From Lineus longissimus (lineage: Eukaryota; Nemertea; Pilidiophora; Heteronemertea; Lineidae), in NCBI RefSeq assembly GCF_910592395.1, contig NC_088315.1, forward strand, positions 11,412,501 through 11,476,500: 64,000 nucleotides of DNA, read 5' to 3'. The notes below the pieces were generated by a model. The model saw only the letters and a program-made list of their open reading frames with translations. It was not told where the DNA came from and made no database searches. The translations under genes were made by a program, and so were the position numbers. This document shows positions 11,710 to 21,841 of the stretch, in pieces; the stretch's first letter is position 1; each line of letters opens with the position of its first letter.

Positions 11710-12361
11710 ATCCCTCTGATAAATGGAACCTGAAAGTCAGTTTTATTTCTTCGATAAGTTTCAGGCGGTAGGCGGTACCGGTATATTGAAAACCACTGGT
11801 TATGTCACGATGTGGGCAGACATGTTCTCAAAAAATGACCTTCTTCATGGCTATATTGATCTCCCTGAATAACGCCGTAGGGAGATTTATAGTTTCAGAA
11901 AAACTTAGATTTATTATGTTTATACTAGACTTTGTACGAATGTCTCATTAAATGGCCTAACTGACCCGACACACTAAGCTGAAAAAACAAAAATCTTCAG
12001 ATTATTCTTCCAGCGGCAAAATTGTAACATTTTAAGTGGACAAACGCAACCCAAAGTGCAAAAAGGCACTTATATTTGGGCCATTTGAACAATAAATTGA
12101 GATTTTGATACCAAGTGTCACATTTCTAGATCATAGATAGGTGAAAATAGAAGTTGATACTTGAACACTTTGAGTGCAATCTTCAAGTACATCTACTTTG
12201 TCCGTAATGGTTTGATTGATCTTTTGACGTCTCGAATTAGATTTTTGCTCAGATTTTTTAAAAACTGCTTTGTCTTTCGTAATGTTTAAGCTATGGCCCT
12301 CACACTCTCACTGCTTTTGTCTGTAATCAAACAGGAAAATGTAGCGCTTATACACTACATT

Positions 12362-13201
12362 GGGTGATTTCAAAGTTGGTTTTTTGTTTTAGTGTTGGGT
12401 GTTAGTGTCAGTTTTATTCTTAATTTCTACCCCTAAAAACCTATGTCTGGATAAGACCAATTCGAGGTTTCAGTTTAACACCAACACCTGGTTTTATCTA
12501 AACACCTAAAACCTGGGCTGAAACTAAGAATATTTTTTATTCTGCAGGTAAAACTAACACCAAGATGGACAGAGATAAAACCTTTGAAAAACCAAACATG
12601 CATGTTGTTGTCGTTGTTACTGTTGTTTCCCTATTGTAACCGCTTTCGATCTATATAAATTTGGTCGTCTTCTTTCTCCATCATCATTCCCATCAGCGTT
12701 CAAAATACCAGTAACTACTTCTTAAGATGGTACGAAGAACATGTTTTTTTTTCTTAACACCAACACCAACTTAGAAATCCACTCGGTGTTAATGCCTAAG
12801 GTGTTAGTTTTATTGGTAATACAAAATGCACTACAAATCTTCAAAATATATTACCGAGCTGGGATTAAGATCAGACCTTTGTGTCCCAATTGGTTTCAGT
12901 GTGAAACTAAAACCTAATTTGAAATAGGATAATGCTAAAACTGAGTGTCAAAACTAACACCAGAACTGATTTCATTTCTGGTGTTGTGGAGAGTTTTAGT
13001 TTTAGTCCCGGTGTTAGTTTTTGACACAAAACCATCCCTTAGTTTTAAGCTAAAACCGGACATACTGCTAAAACCAACAGACACCGACTTAGAAATAGGA
13101 TGAAACTAAAACTAACTTCATTTCAATGCTGGCTTAATCAAGGGTTTTAGTGTTCCATTTAGTTTTAAAACTAAATCTAAAAACTGACTTTGAAATCACC
13201 G
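12362..13201. mobile_element. Non-autonomous DNA transposon with GGGTGATTT termini, longer copy
   Basis: Counterpart of 1569-2280, flanked by ATT at 12359-12361 and 13202-13204. It retains about 128 bp (around 12675-12802) missing in copy 1. The terminal base at the right is mutated (AAATCACCG). Confidence 0.5.
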
Positions 13202-14447
13202 ATTGTCAATCCAAAGGTGCCACCAGAACCTTTTAATATCGCGCAGGTAGCTAAGGTCAGCGCACCAATGGGCTTTCGGTTTAAACGACCGCTTAGATTA
13301 ACATCCAGACTCCATAGAGGCGCCCATTATATTATCGTTAAGCTTAGCTAACATTTCATTCACATGAGCCTCCGCGGCCACACGGTCAGAGATAGCATTT
13401 ACATCATGCATGTTCATTACACGAAGTTTCTCACAGAGGATTTCATTATATTTTTGACACTGGGCGGCACGATTCCAAATAACAGACCGCCGGGCATGGG
13501 TTAGTTGCGGCAGACCACCACAAACAGGCCCACCTGTGGACACACACACCTTGAACACTGTCCTAATAGGAAGATGATCGCCCAAACTCTAAACTAACTA
13601 TCGAACACTCCAGAATGTTTTGGCAATCCATATCTGACGCCAAGATGTGGTCGATCGAAGTGAAGACACCCCGCTTTACATTAAAGAAGGTGTATTTGAC
13701 AGACTGTTGAAACTGGAAGTCAGCTACTTCAAGACCATTTTCGGAAATGAAATCATAAATTTTTTTTGAGTAACGATTGAAACCCTTGGTTTTAAACCAG
13801 CTCCTGCTTAGATTTGCCTCTAAAGGCAGCGGAGTATGAAAATCTCCACATAGCTTGATTGGAGCTGAACCGCCGTATTTATCCAAACAGACTTGCAATA
13901 CGTCCAGACACTCAATGAATAAAGGAAGGTTATTTTTATCAGCGTTACTGTCGAAATATGGCATGTACACATTTATCACCATCTGACACAGAAAACCATT
14001 AGAGTCAGTCCCAGCGACACCAATCAAGCGATCATTGTCAATTTATATCTCATGCCAGCTTATATTACACTGTTTTCTACACATCATGGCGACATCACCA
14101 AACGACCGCCATGAATAATCTGGGTCAACATCACACATACCAGATTTAGCGAATAGACTATACTGTGTTACGTCGAGGTTGGGATCCATAGTACCCAGCG
14201 CGTCAAGTATGGAATTCAGTTCGTGAGGCCTGCGCCATGTTTCACTGAGACAGAGGATATCACAGTTTTGAAGCCGGCTGGCAATGAAAGAACAGTTTGA
14301 TTTAAAGCTGTGGCAGTTATTAGTTTCGCAGCTCAAAACACAATCCTCAGTATTGCTCGTACTCATACCCTGCCCATGGGTCGTTGGATCTGGGGTAGTA
14401 TCCATACGGCTCTGATGAGGTGTAGTATCCCTCGGTTTCGTACACGG
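13202..14447 (-). pseudogene. LINE ORF2 fragment: APE-type endonuclease, copy 2
   Basis: Three minus-strand segments (14567-14043, 14027-13563, 13585-13298) form one endonuclease domain broken by frameshifts. It opens with CDILCLSETW (catalytic Glu), has KLCGDFHTPL (the Asn of GDFN changed to His here, Asn in copy 1) and ends GDHLPIRTVF. No insertion splits it, unlike copy 1. The gene runs leftward into the GGGTGATTT transposon; no reverse transcriptase is attached. Confidence 0.75.
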
Positions 14448-14456
14448 CATTTGAAG

Positions 14457-15317
14457 GCCTCTAGGACAGTTCCCCCCGGACAGTTCCCCCCGGTCAATTG
14501 GCTCCAGACAATTGCCCCCTAGGCAATTACCCCCCAGTAAAATTGCCCCCCGTAAAAAAGCCCCCAAGTAAAATTGCCCCCCCCCCAGTCAAATTGCCCC
14601 CAGTCAGATTGCCAACCGTAAAATTGCCTCCAAATCTAATTGCCCCTGAATAACCCCCTGCCAAGAAAAATATTGAAACATTTACTTTTGTTCATCCAGT
14701 CTAACGAAATACGCTAGAAATGCTTCATCACATGGGGTTTTTGAATGTCAATGTATTCTCAATCGCAAGGGGAAGGGATTCCTCAAAATCAGTTAGGGGC
14801 CCGTATTCATTCTCAACATCCTGGTATTAGAATATGGCACACATGCTTTAGTAAGCAATAGATCTGTAGTAAGAGAGGTATCCGAGCCATTGGAAGAAAA
14901 ACATCATTTTCTTTTCAACAGGAACAATGATATACATGTATAATTAATCAAAATCAACATGAAATTTTAATACAAAAAAATAATCCAAATGAAAACCAGA
15001 CTAATTACAATTGTGCGTTTCCCGCAAACTCAAGTAACAAAATTCCACCGTATTCATCACTAATTGTGGGTATCCTGAGACTGCTGGGCTGTGCTGGACC
15101 TCATCCGAAAATATAGCTAACTGAAAATTTCACGATGTGAACGATTTTTCTAAGGCAACGAGGGCAATTTTTACTGGGCGGGGGCAATTTTACGGCAGGC
15201 AATTTCACGGGGGGGGGGGGGCAATTTGACTGGGGATAATTGCCTAGGGTGGAGTTGTCGGGGGCCAATTGACCGGGGGGGGCATTGTCCGGGGGGGGGG
15301 GGGAATTTGCCTGATCC
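14457..15317. mobile_element. GC-rich fold-back element with AATTGCCCC arrays
   Basis: The left part (14457-14660) has many copies of a CAATTGCCCCC / AAAATTGCCCCC word, and the right part (15150-15317) has the same word inverted (GGGGGCAATTTT), so the two ends could fold together. Flanks share CATTTGAAG (14448-14456 and 15318-15326), a 9-bp target duplication, and the outer 20 bp are imperfect inverted repeats. The middle is AT-rich and non-coding. It sits between ORF1 and ORF2 of the minus-strand LINE. Confidence 0.65.
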
Positions 15318-15326
15318 CATTTGAAG

Positions 15327-16521
15327 TGCGTCTGTCTTGGTTCCGCCTTCCTGAATGTCCGGCGAGACGTCCTTGGTCATGGGGCCTGCCGTGGTAGTCA
15401 GACCTCCGCTTGAATTGACGAGTGTTTTTTTTTTGGTGCCGATCCCGGAAGCTAGCTCCAGCCTCTCCAGCTGCCTGGAGATTACTGGAAATCCGAAAGG
15501 GGCCGCACGGAGACCCCGGTGGGCCAGTTGTTAGCACCAATGGCCTGGTCAAAACGATTACTTGGCACATCTAGACGAAATGATCTATATGTTGGTTTAT
15601 CCGCCAACAGGGAAACCTTAATTTCATTACTGGATACGCCCATAGTGTCCAGATGAGTGGTAATATCTTTAACGGAATGTTTCGAATTCACTCGGCCTAG
15701 ATACACAGATTTGACATATATATCTTCTGGAGATTTACTCGCGGTTAGAGCCGACCTCCCACTTTTCGTATTCTTGTCAGCAGATGGCGCCACCCCTTCC
15801 AGGGTCTTTGAAGATTTACAAGTATTTCCACTTTTAGCAATCAATACCAGACGATGCAGCCTCTTTGATGGCCTGCTTTCGGTTACGCTTCCGAAGCTTG
15901 CGTTGTTGCCTAGGGAGTAGGACGACGTTTGCGAGGTTATCTACATCCTCCTGGTCACTGCCACTCGAGTTTGAGGAAGTGCCCGGAAACTCGGTTCCCG
16001 GATTTATAAGAGGGAGACCGGAGCGGGCCGACTGAGCCGGAGGGGTTTGGTCCCCTGCTGGATTCTTTGGGACATCTTCATCGGGTTTGCTGAGAGCTCG
16101 TTTGAGATGACCATTTTCAACAGCTAGGGACTGAACTTCATTTTCAAGCTTTGACACTCGTTCACTAAGTTAGTAACTATCGTAAGCAACTCGTTAATAC
16201 CGTGCCGATCACCAGTGCTGGTATCAACCGTAGACAAATCGTTAGAAGGGCCGCCCTTTGCAGCACGCGTAAATATTTTGTCGGCATCTGATGACAGCTC
16301 ATTATTGACAAGGCTAAAACCAAAAGCATATATGTCCTGCAGCATCTAGTGCTTCACCTATCTATTGATGCCCGACAGTCTTGTATATAGCTGAATCGCG
16401 TTTGCACTTTTCTACACAAGTTGGCCCGTAAGGACGAGACCGTGTTCGTATCATATCTATCCAGGACGTCATGAACGCCTCTCCAGGCGTATTGGAAGAT
16501 AATGGTGAGTTTATCGTTAAA
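15327..16521 (-). pseudogene. LINE ORF1 relic interrupted by the Polinton
   Basis: Minus-strand segments 16345-16124, 16157-15834 and 15844-15482 make up a decayed ORF1. An N-terminal stretch has NNELSSDADKIFTRAAKGG. It is followed by a short coiled coil (MSKLENEVQSLAVENGHLKR), a Ser/Pro-rich linker with a basic patch RKLRKRNRKQ, and a C-terminal domain beginning YVKSVYLGRVNSKHSV with FRLDVPSNRFDQAI and WPTGVSVRPL, of the kind seen in ORF1 proteins of many invertebrate LINEs. The first codons lie beyond the Polinton, at about 35800-35905. Several frameshifts make it non-functional. Confidence 0.65.
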
Positions 16522-16527
16522 CAGGTC
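16522..16527. repeat. Polinton 1 target-site duplication, left
   Basis: CAGGTC immediately before the element's first base. It is repeated at 35794-35799 and present once in the empty paralogous site at 5154-5159. Six base pairs is the standard Polinton duplication length. Confidence 0.95.
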
Positions 16528-17144
16528 AGAAAGTGTATATTGCGATGGTAGGAACTAGGTTATGCTTTAGGCCCTTTTGACCAAAGACCTTACAGGTCTT
16601 TTGCCCCAAATAAGCCTACAACCCCAAAGAACCAATCCACCACAATACACACTTTCTATCATTCATGAGATTCCCAGTGAAGCGTTGCAATGAAATGGTG
16701 AGGGAATATACTGTAGAAATCTGTCAGCTTTAACAAAATATCGATCGTATTACGGGGAAAACACTACCTCGTAAACCAGCCAATACGAGGAAAATCCAAT
16801 TAAGTCATTTCGCAGTAAGTGATTCTCTTAGAAGAGAATCCAATCAATCTGACCTAGATATTCTCTTAGAAGAGAATCCAATGACCTAGTTATTCTCTTC
16901 TAAGAGAATCTTATTGATTACTACGTTTGCGAAATGAGTGATCTTCAAAGTCCACATAATTTTACTAGTAAATAAATAGAAAATGGCAACAGGATATTTA
17001 TTAAATACCGAAAGGGCACATAAGATTCCACTTGGTTTGAAAGCTGAGAGGCAGCATCATATCATTACTCATAACCCCTCATCTGCTAACCCCAAAGAAA
17101 CTTTGTATGTTAGAATACCGGCATTGCGAGAGAATACATTCTTT
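16528..17144 (+). repeat. Polinton 1 left terminal inverted repeat
   Basis: 617 bp matching the inverse of 35177-35793. It contains terminal and subterminal copies of an AGAAAGTGTATATTG-like word (16528 and, inverted, about 16645-16660), three palindromes at 16821-16909, and the first 54 codons of the capsid gene. Confidence 0.95.
16806..16936. promoter_or_regulatory. Triple-palindrome control region in left TIR
   Basis: Three copies of an 18-bp perfect palindrome (ATTCTCTTAGAAGAGAAT, the third with TCTAAGA centre) lie at 16822-16839, 16860-16877 and 16892-16909. They are bracketed by CATTTCGCA (16806-16814) and its inverse TGCGAAATG (16928-16936). The region lies just upstream of the capsid start, so it could bind a regulator or replication protein. 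Function is inferred. Confidence 0.55.
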
Positions 17145-17159
17145 CTAATGAACCCTTGA
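16983..17159 (+). pseudogene. Truncated duplicate of capsid gene 5' end
   Basis: Because the terminal repeat extends 162 bp into the capsid gene, the left end carries its first 54 codons in the plus direction. After the repeat ends at 17144 the frame runs on for four codons and stops at 17159. With the same upstream promoter region it may be transcribed, but it cannot make a capsid protein. Confidence 0.9.
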
Positions 17160-17348
17160 AGTTCGCACATCTTGACAGTCCCAGCGTATTCCAATAAATG
17201 CTGTAGGCCTACACGACAGCTGTTACAGTGATTAATCATTGTTGCTTGAATCTATTGAAAATATTGTTGACAGAGTCTGCATGTACATGGTAACATATGT
17301 TACCAAACAATACTCACATCCCAAAGTATTACAAAGGTCTATTGTTCG

Positions 17349-17453
17349 TTAATGCGTTTATCCGACAGAATTTAGAGAAATTATTTTAACGACGCAAAAA
17401 TAATTTTCAGCGCTGAAAATATTTTCGAAAATTCTGTCGGATAAACGCATTAA
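17349..17453. promoter_or_regulatory. Long stem-loop with nested palindrome near left end
   Basis: Perfect 25-bp arms (17349-17373, beginning TTAATGCGTTTATCCGACAG, and 17429-17453) enclose a perfect 18-bp palindrome ATTTTCAGCGCTGAAAAT at 17403-17420. It lies in the 520-bp non-coding gap between the left repeat and the first gene and could be a replication or transcription signal. Role unknown. Confidence 0.5.
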
Positions 17454-17481
17454 GACACAATAGGCCTTTTCATGTCTTTGA

Positions 17482-17579
17482 CAAGCAAAAATAATTAATG
17501 ACTGCAACATCTGATATGGCCATTGTAATTTGCAAGCACAAATAATTAATGACTGCAACATCTGATATGACCATTGTAC
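17482..17579. repeat. Two 47-bp direct repeats, 51-bp period
   Basis: Two near-identical units beginning CAAGCAAAAATAATTAATGA (17482) and CAAGCACAAATAATTAATGA (17533), differing at three positions. They lie between the stem-loop and the first gene. Confidence 0.7.
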
Positions 17580-17683
17580 AACTGAATATCACTATGGTTT
17601 AAAGGCAAATGTTATTCTGTCCATGGAGACATGATGTTAACGTCACACTTTCTCCATCTGGTGAGATTATTCCATTAAAATAA

Positions 17684-19153
17684 ATGGCCTTTTTACTGTC
17701 TTCATTATCCAAAACTGAAGTTAAAACCAAACATAATTATTCATCAGCTTCTGGAGTAATAAAGTATTATCCAATAGCAAATCAACATAAAAGTAAATTC
17801 ACCTATGACTTCTTTAATTTAGAAGTAACTGTTAATACTAATAACTTCTTCCGCCTACAAGAAACTAAGATAACACCTGGGTTTTTGAGCCTGAAAAATA
17901 AGAAAGACTGTCTGCGACTGGAAAAGAATCCATTATCGTTTTACCAGAACCAATTTAACATGGCTGTTTGGTTTGCTACAACAGGTTGTGGTATTTCAAT
18001 AGACGATCACTTGAATCACAGTGACCCATTGATAAGGTCAATTTACAGGTTTCATGTTTACTATCAAATATTGAAGATCATGAAGAATCTAGAGATACCA
18101 ATTCCAGGTGAAAGTGATTTTAATGACACAAACAATAACATTAACCGTAGGAAACTAGGAGGGTTATTGAGTGAATTTGGTTTAAAAGACGAATATGATT
18201 TCTCGGTGTTTGAAAATAACGGTGGTTGGAGGTCATGGAGTGTACCGGATTACAACCCGAACATAACTGATCCCGGATATTACATCAATGATTCTAAAAT
18301 CAATTTCTTCCTCATGCAAGTTCATGAAAATAGAATGCCACCGATGTTCAGTAAAGACTGGGATGCTGGAATGGCTAATTTCAAATATCCAGATATTTTC
18401 ATCAAGGATCATGTCAGGAGACACAAGAATGTATTTGATGTAATTACACAAAATGAATGTCAAACCTATCAACAATTCATGATATTTAAATCAAATGGTT
18501 TCTCTAATCCTGGAATAGAGAGGTTGAATGACACAATAAGAACATATGTTTACTGTGTTCTGGGTGCTCAGGCGTTGACCAGAACACCAATAATTGGAGT
18601 ACCGGGTACAGAATTGGATGCTCAGAAGGAATTTAACAAACTATTAAAGGACTCGATTAATCAACATCCTGATATTCCCACTTCAATTCAAAGATACCAA
18701 AAAGCAGTGAGTGACACTCATACAAGACTAGATTATGTAATAGCACCAGGATTGTATGTCATAGGATCAAATATGGTACTCGTTATTGGTAAGCTGGATA
18801 ACTACAATAATAACATTTTAATAGCACCAAAAAATGCTAAACCCGGTAAGAATGACATTAACCACAAAAAGACCTTACCACCACCACTGATGGAAGGAAA
18901 TAGTTCTAAGAAAATAAGAGTTAAGAGTAGCGTTGGTACTGTCAAGACGGACTTCGTCCTGAGAGCAAAGCTCGAGACCAGTCATAAACCAAAGAGTAAT
19001 GTTGATACACCAAAAACAACTGAAACCTCAAAGAATATTCCTACTACTACTAAACTTGACACCAAAGTTGAGAAGGAGGATGATACTCATGAAACAATTA
19101 AATTCATGCTTTACTCAGTTGATGGTACATTGATTGTTTTTATGGTTAGATAA
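17684..19153 (+). CDS. Conserved Polinton protein of unknown function (489 aa)
   Basis: A 489-residue protein whose first half (to about residue 330) looks globular and whose last third is polar linker. A notable motif is FNMAVWFATTGCGISIDDHL near residues 91-110; similar sequences occur in uncharacterised proteins of cnidarian and other invertebrate Polintons as far as I recall. No catalytic motif is evident. The tail contains a double-hairpin element (18948-18975) read as TDFVLRAKLE, within a Thr/Lys-rich stretch, which suggests the tail tolerates insertion. The start is in an AATAAATGG context. It is the first gene after the left terminal repeat and Polinton 2 lacks it. A virion or DNA-handling role is possible but unproven. 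Confidence 0.75.
   Translation: MAFLLSSLSKTEVKTKHNYSSASGVIKYYPIANQHKSKFTYDFFNLEVTVNTNNFFRLQETKITPGFLSLKNKKDCLRLEKNPLSFYQNQFNMAVWFATTGCGISIDDHLNHSDPLIRSIYRFHVYYQILKIMKNLEIPIPGESDFNDTNNNINRRKLGGLLSEFGLKDEYDFSVFENNGGWRSWSVPDYNPNITDPGYYINDSKINFFLMQVHENRMPPMFSKDWDAGMANFKYPDIFIKDHVRRHKNVFDVITQNECQTYQQFMIFKSNGFSNPGIERLNDTIRTYVYCVLGAQALTRTPIIGVPGTELDAQKEFNKLLKDSINQHPDIPTSIQRYQKAVSDTHTRLDYVIAPGLYVIGSNMVLVIGKLDNYNNNILIAPKNAKPGKNDINHKKTLPPPLMEGNSSKKIRVKSSVGTVKTDFVLRAKLETSHKPKSNVDTPKTTETSKNIPTTTKLDTKVEKEDDTHETIKFMLYSVDGTLIVFMVR
18948..18975 (-). repeat. Double-hairpin element in 489-aa gene
   Basis: Reverse-orientation copy: hairpins GGAC-TTC-GTCC and GAGC-AAA-GCTC, spacer TGA. Read in the frame giving TDFVLRAKLE; the loop gives AAG where TAG would stop. 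Confidence 0.85.
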
Positions 19154-19163
19154 ATAAGTAATT

Positions 19164-20626
19164 ATGGCTGAAGGAGGTGAAGATATCCAAATGGGTGAGT
19201 TAGATAATTATCGCTTTCGTAATGTGGATGATCCTAATACAGGTGAAACCAATAGAACTTTTCAAGATGACGGCACAACATACAACACAGGAGGTGGAAA
19301 CTTACTACTGAAACTTCATTCACTACAACTCCAGAAAGAGTAAGAGGTATTGTCCCTGAATTGATGGAAAAGGAGTTAAGATACGATACAATAGAGGATA
19401 AACTTGATAAAGCATTGGGAGGATCAAACTGGAATTATGACAAGAAAAAATTGAGTAATCTTGCACCAAACATTATTTACATTGAAAACAAACTTTATTT
19501 ATGGTGGCAAACACAGGATGAAGTTGATTTGATAACGGATAAACTAGAAAACAAAAAATTATTTAGCACGGCCTATCCTGATAAGAAAGGACCCATTATC
19601 AAGTTAATTCCTTTAACTAAGGATAATGGAAGCTTCTTTGCTGAAAACACTTTAAAGAATAAGTTTGGTCTGAGATTTGTTAATTATTTAAAAGTTATGA
19701 TTGCACCTGACCCACCAGTAAGTCAACCTAAATCTGCATCCACTCAAACAGACATATTAATTAATGAGGTAAACAGTTCAAACCAACCAATAGATAAACT
19801 GATAGATTCTAATGATGATGAACTTAAAACACTGGGTTTTACTGAATATGCCTTGAGAGAACTTAGAGGGTTAAAACACGCTGGTGATGATCTAGCTGCA
19901 GTAAAGATGGATAAGGACATGCAAATACAAGAACTAGAAAAAAAAATTCATGATTCAACAAGAGACTATGTAAAGTCTGTAGAAGAAGATACTGAAGATA
20001 AAGGAGAGTTGAAAAAGCAAATAGATGAACTAAATGACAAATTGCATGAGGAACAGTCAAAGGTATGGAGGTTAGACAATGACAGGGAGTCACAAACTAG
20101 AAGAATTAAACGTTTAATTGTTGATGTTCTAAAGAAACCAGATTCAACTATTCCTCTAAAGGACAGAATAAAGTTACTTTTTAAGACGTATGGTGTAACT
20201 ATTAGCGCCATAATAACAGCTGTTGTAATGACATTTACAACTCTAGGTCTCAGTATCAGTAGTGCTTTAAGTGGTGCCACTAAATCTGTAAAACCAACTG
20301 CAGGACCAGGACCATCTCCAGGACCAGACCCAACTCCAGGACCTACACCAGAACCTGGACCAAAACCATCAATACCAGATAAAGTAAAAGAAGGTCTCAA
20401 GAAGTTTGCTGAATGGCTAAAAGAACTAGCCAAGAAATCAGCTGCGGCTTTACCGGGAATCATCGGTTCTATCGTATCATTTCTCCTGAAAACAATTGGT
20501 GCAGTTGTTGGCTTTCTAGCTGAACATCTGATCATAGCAGTTATTGCTATTGTGAGCTCCATAATCTATGGTTTAATAGAGGGTGTTAAAGCCTTAAAAT
20601 CACGTAAAACAGTAAAAAAAACATAA
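19164..20626 (+). CDS. Conserved Polinton membrane protein with coiled coil (frameshifted)
   Basis: The open frame from 19361 gives 421 residues, but upstream codons in that frame are protein-like (TETSFTTTPERVRGIVPEL), and an ATG at 19164 opens MAEGGEDIQMGELDNYRFRN in another frame. A frameshift around 19290-19320 therefore seems to split a protein of about 487 residues. Domains in order from 19361: a globular region with NIIYIENKLYLWW; a coiled coil (about residues 170-255); a hydrophobic helix (about 278-302); a Gly/Pro linker of repeated GPGP/PTPGP units; then a C-terminal module with amphipathic and hydrophobic helices including AALPGIIGSIVSFLLKTIG. That last module recurs in invertebrate Polinton proteins as I recall. 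A membrane-active role in entry or release is an inference. Confidence 0.7.
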
Positions 20627-20683
20627 AAGGTCTTAGGTGACCTTCTATCAAAACAATGTTTAAAAAATAATTATTATGTAAAT

Positions 20684-21790
20684 ATGAATAAATACATCTC
20701 ATTAAAAGACTATTTTAGTAAATGTAGCAATGAAAATCTTACTGGATTCCTTCGTCCTAGGGTTATGGATCGAGCTTTGCTCTCAAGACGAAGTCTGACT
20801 CGAGCAGAGCTCTCAGGACGAAGTCCGACTAGGACAAAGTCCCGAGAGCAAAGCTCGACTGAGAAACACAAAGTAGTCCTGCCAAGAATGAAAGAATATG
20901 ACGTCAGTACCAACACTAATGCCCAATTCTGCCGTAATTGTAAAAGGTGGACCCTTTTTGAGTATCAAAAAAACTTGAATTCAGCAAGGTACGCAGCTAA
21001 AACTGTGAAGTATCAATTCTGCACCAATTGCAATTCGACTACTTACGATGATGATTTTAAAACTCTTGAGATCAATATTGACAACAACACACGTTACTTT
21101 GACAGTATTCTAAGGAAACTTGGATGGAGTCGGCTGTCCGAATCGGCAGTTAAGTATTTAAAGGACTTTGTGGAAGGGTATTTACAGTGCTACTTTTCAA
21201 GTCACAGAAAATGTCTTAGTAAGCAGAGATATGAAAGTACTCTTCAGTCAGCCCTAAAAATGGGTATTAACACTCTCCCCTCTAAGTTATGTAACCAAGG
21301 GTTACATGGTGAAGCCATGCTTTTTAAATTTCACTGTGGGGAATATGATTGGTTTCTTGCCATTGAATTTATTAACAGGGCAATTGGTAAACCGCAATTA
21401 ACCGATGAGAATATCACTGACCTTAGACTAGTGTACTATGCTTTCCTTAGATTTCTCCATTACTGTGGTGTCAAGGTCACCATTAACTACAAGGTATTTT
21501 TACACCAAGCCTTTAAAACGCTGAAAATTGATTATGTAATATTTACACCTTTTTTAACCAACAAGGAGCGAGTAAATGATTTGGAGAGATTATGGTATGA
21601 TTTCACTCAAAGTATTTTCTTCCAGAATTACAAGGTTGAGAAGGAATATGACCAGGATATTGACAAGCAGTTTGACGTTTTATTGGGTGCTAGTGCAGGT
21701 CGAGACATTAACTGCATCAGTAGTATTAAGTTTACACCAGCCGGACTTCGTCCTGAGAGCATAGCTCGAGCTAGTGTTAAGATGCAATAA
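20684..21790 (+). CDS. Zinc-ribbon protein (368 aa)
   Basis: A C-x2-C motif (CRNCKRWTLF, about residues 84-87) pairs with a second (CTNCNSTTY, about 118-121), forming a probable zinc ribbon, followed by an all-helical region from about residue 135. Zinc ribbon plus helices could suit a late transcription factor of the VLTF-3 type, but similarity is not strong enough to name it. Codons 29-59 are made of three adjacent double-hairpin elements (20770-20858), and the C-terminus ends with another (21742-21769, read AGLRPESIARAS). The Polinton 2 homologue (44021 onward) has only one element near the N-terminus, so the inserts are not part of the core fold. The start is TAAATATG. Confidence 0.75.
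   Translation: MNKYISLKDYFSKCSNENLTGFLRPRVMDRALLSRRSLTRAELSGRSPTRTKSREQSSTEKHKVVLPRMKEYDVSTNTNAQFCRNCKRWTLFEYQKNLNSARYAAKTVKYQFCTNCNSTTYDDDFKTLEINIDNNTRYFDSILRKLGWSRLSESAVKYLKDFVEGYLQCYFSSHRKCLSKQRYESTLQSALKMGINTLPSKLCNQGLHGEAMLFKFHCGEYDWFLAIEFINRAIGKPQLTDENITDLRLVYYAFLRFLHYCGVKVTINYKVFLHQAFKTLKIDYVIFTPFLTNKERVNDLERLWYDFTQSIFFQNYKVEKEYDQDIDKQFDVLLGASAGRDINCISSIKFTPAGLRPESIARASVKMQ
20770..20858. repeat. Three adjacent double-hairpin elements
   Basis: Forward copy 20770-20798 (second stem AGAC/GTCT, both arms changed), forward copy 20800-20828, reverse copy 20829-20858. In the zinc-ribbon gene they encode RALLSRRS, RAELSGRSPT and RTKSREQSST. The reverse copy has spacer CGA, avoiding an in-frame TGA. 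Confidence 0.9.
21742..21769 (-). repeat. Double-hairpin element at end of zinc-ribbon gene
   Basis: Reverse copy, hairpins GGAC-TTC-GTCC and GAGC-ATA-GCTC. Read as GLRPESIAR, a frame in which the TGA spacer and the TAG in the loop are out of frame. Confidence 0.85.
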
Positions 21791-21841
21791 AGTTGTGAAA
21801 ACAGCATTTTGCACTTAACAGTCATTTTTCCATAATTTTAA

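Noticed and set aside
16983-17159. Second capsid gene
   Set aside because: Only 54 codons, entirely explained by the terminal repeat reaching into the true capsid gene.
19863-20562. Minus-strand ORFs of 76 and 198 codons
   Set aside because: They mirror the plus-strand membrane-protein gene; the Gly/Pro tract is the antisense of its linker.
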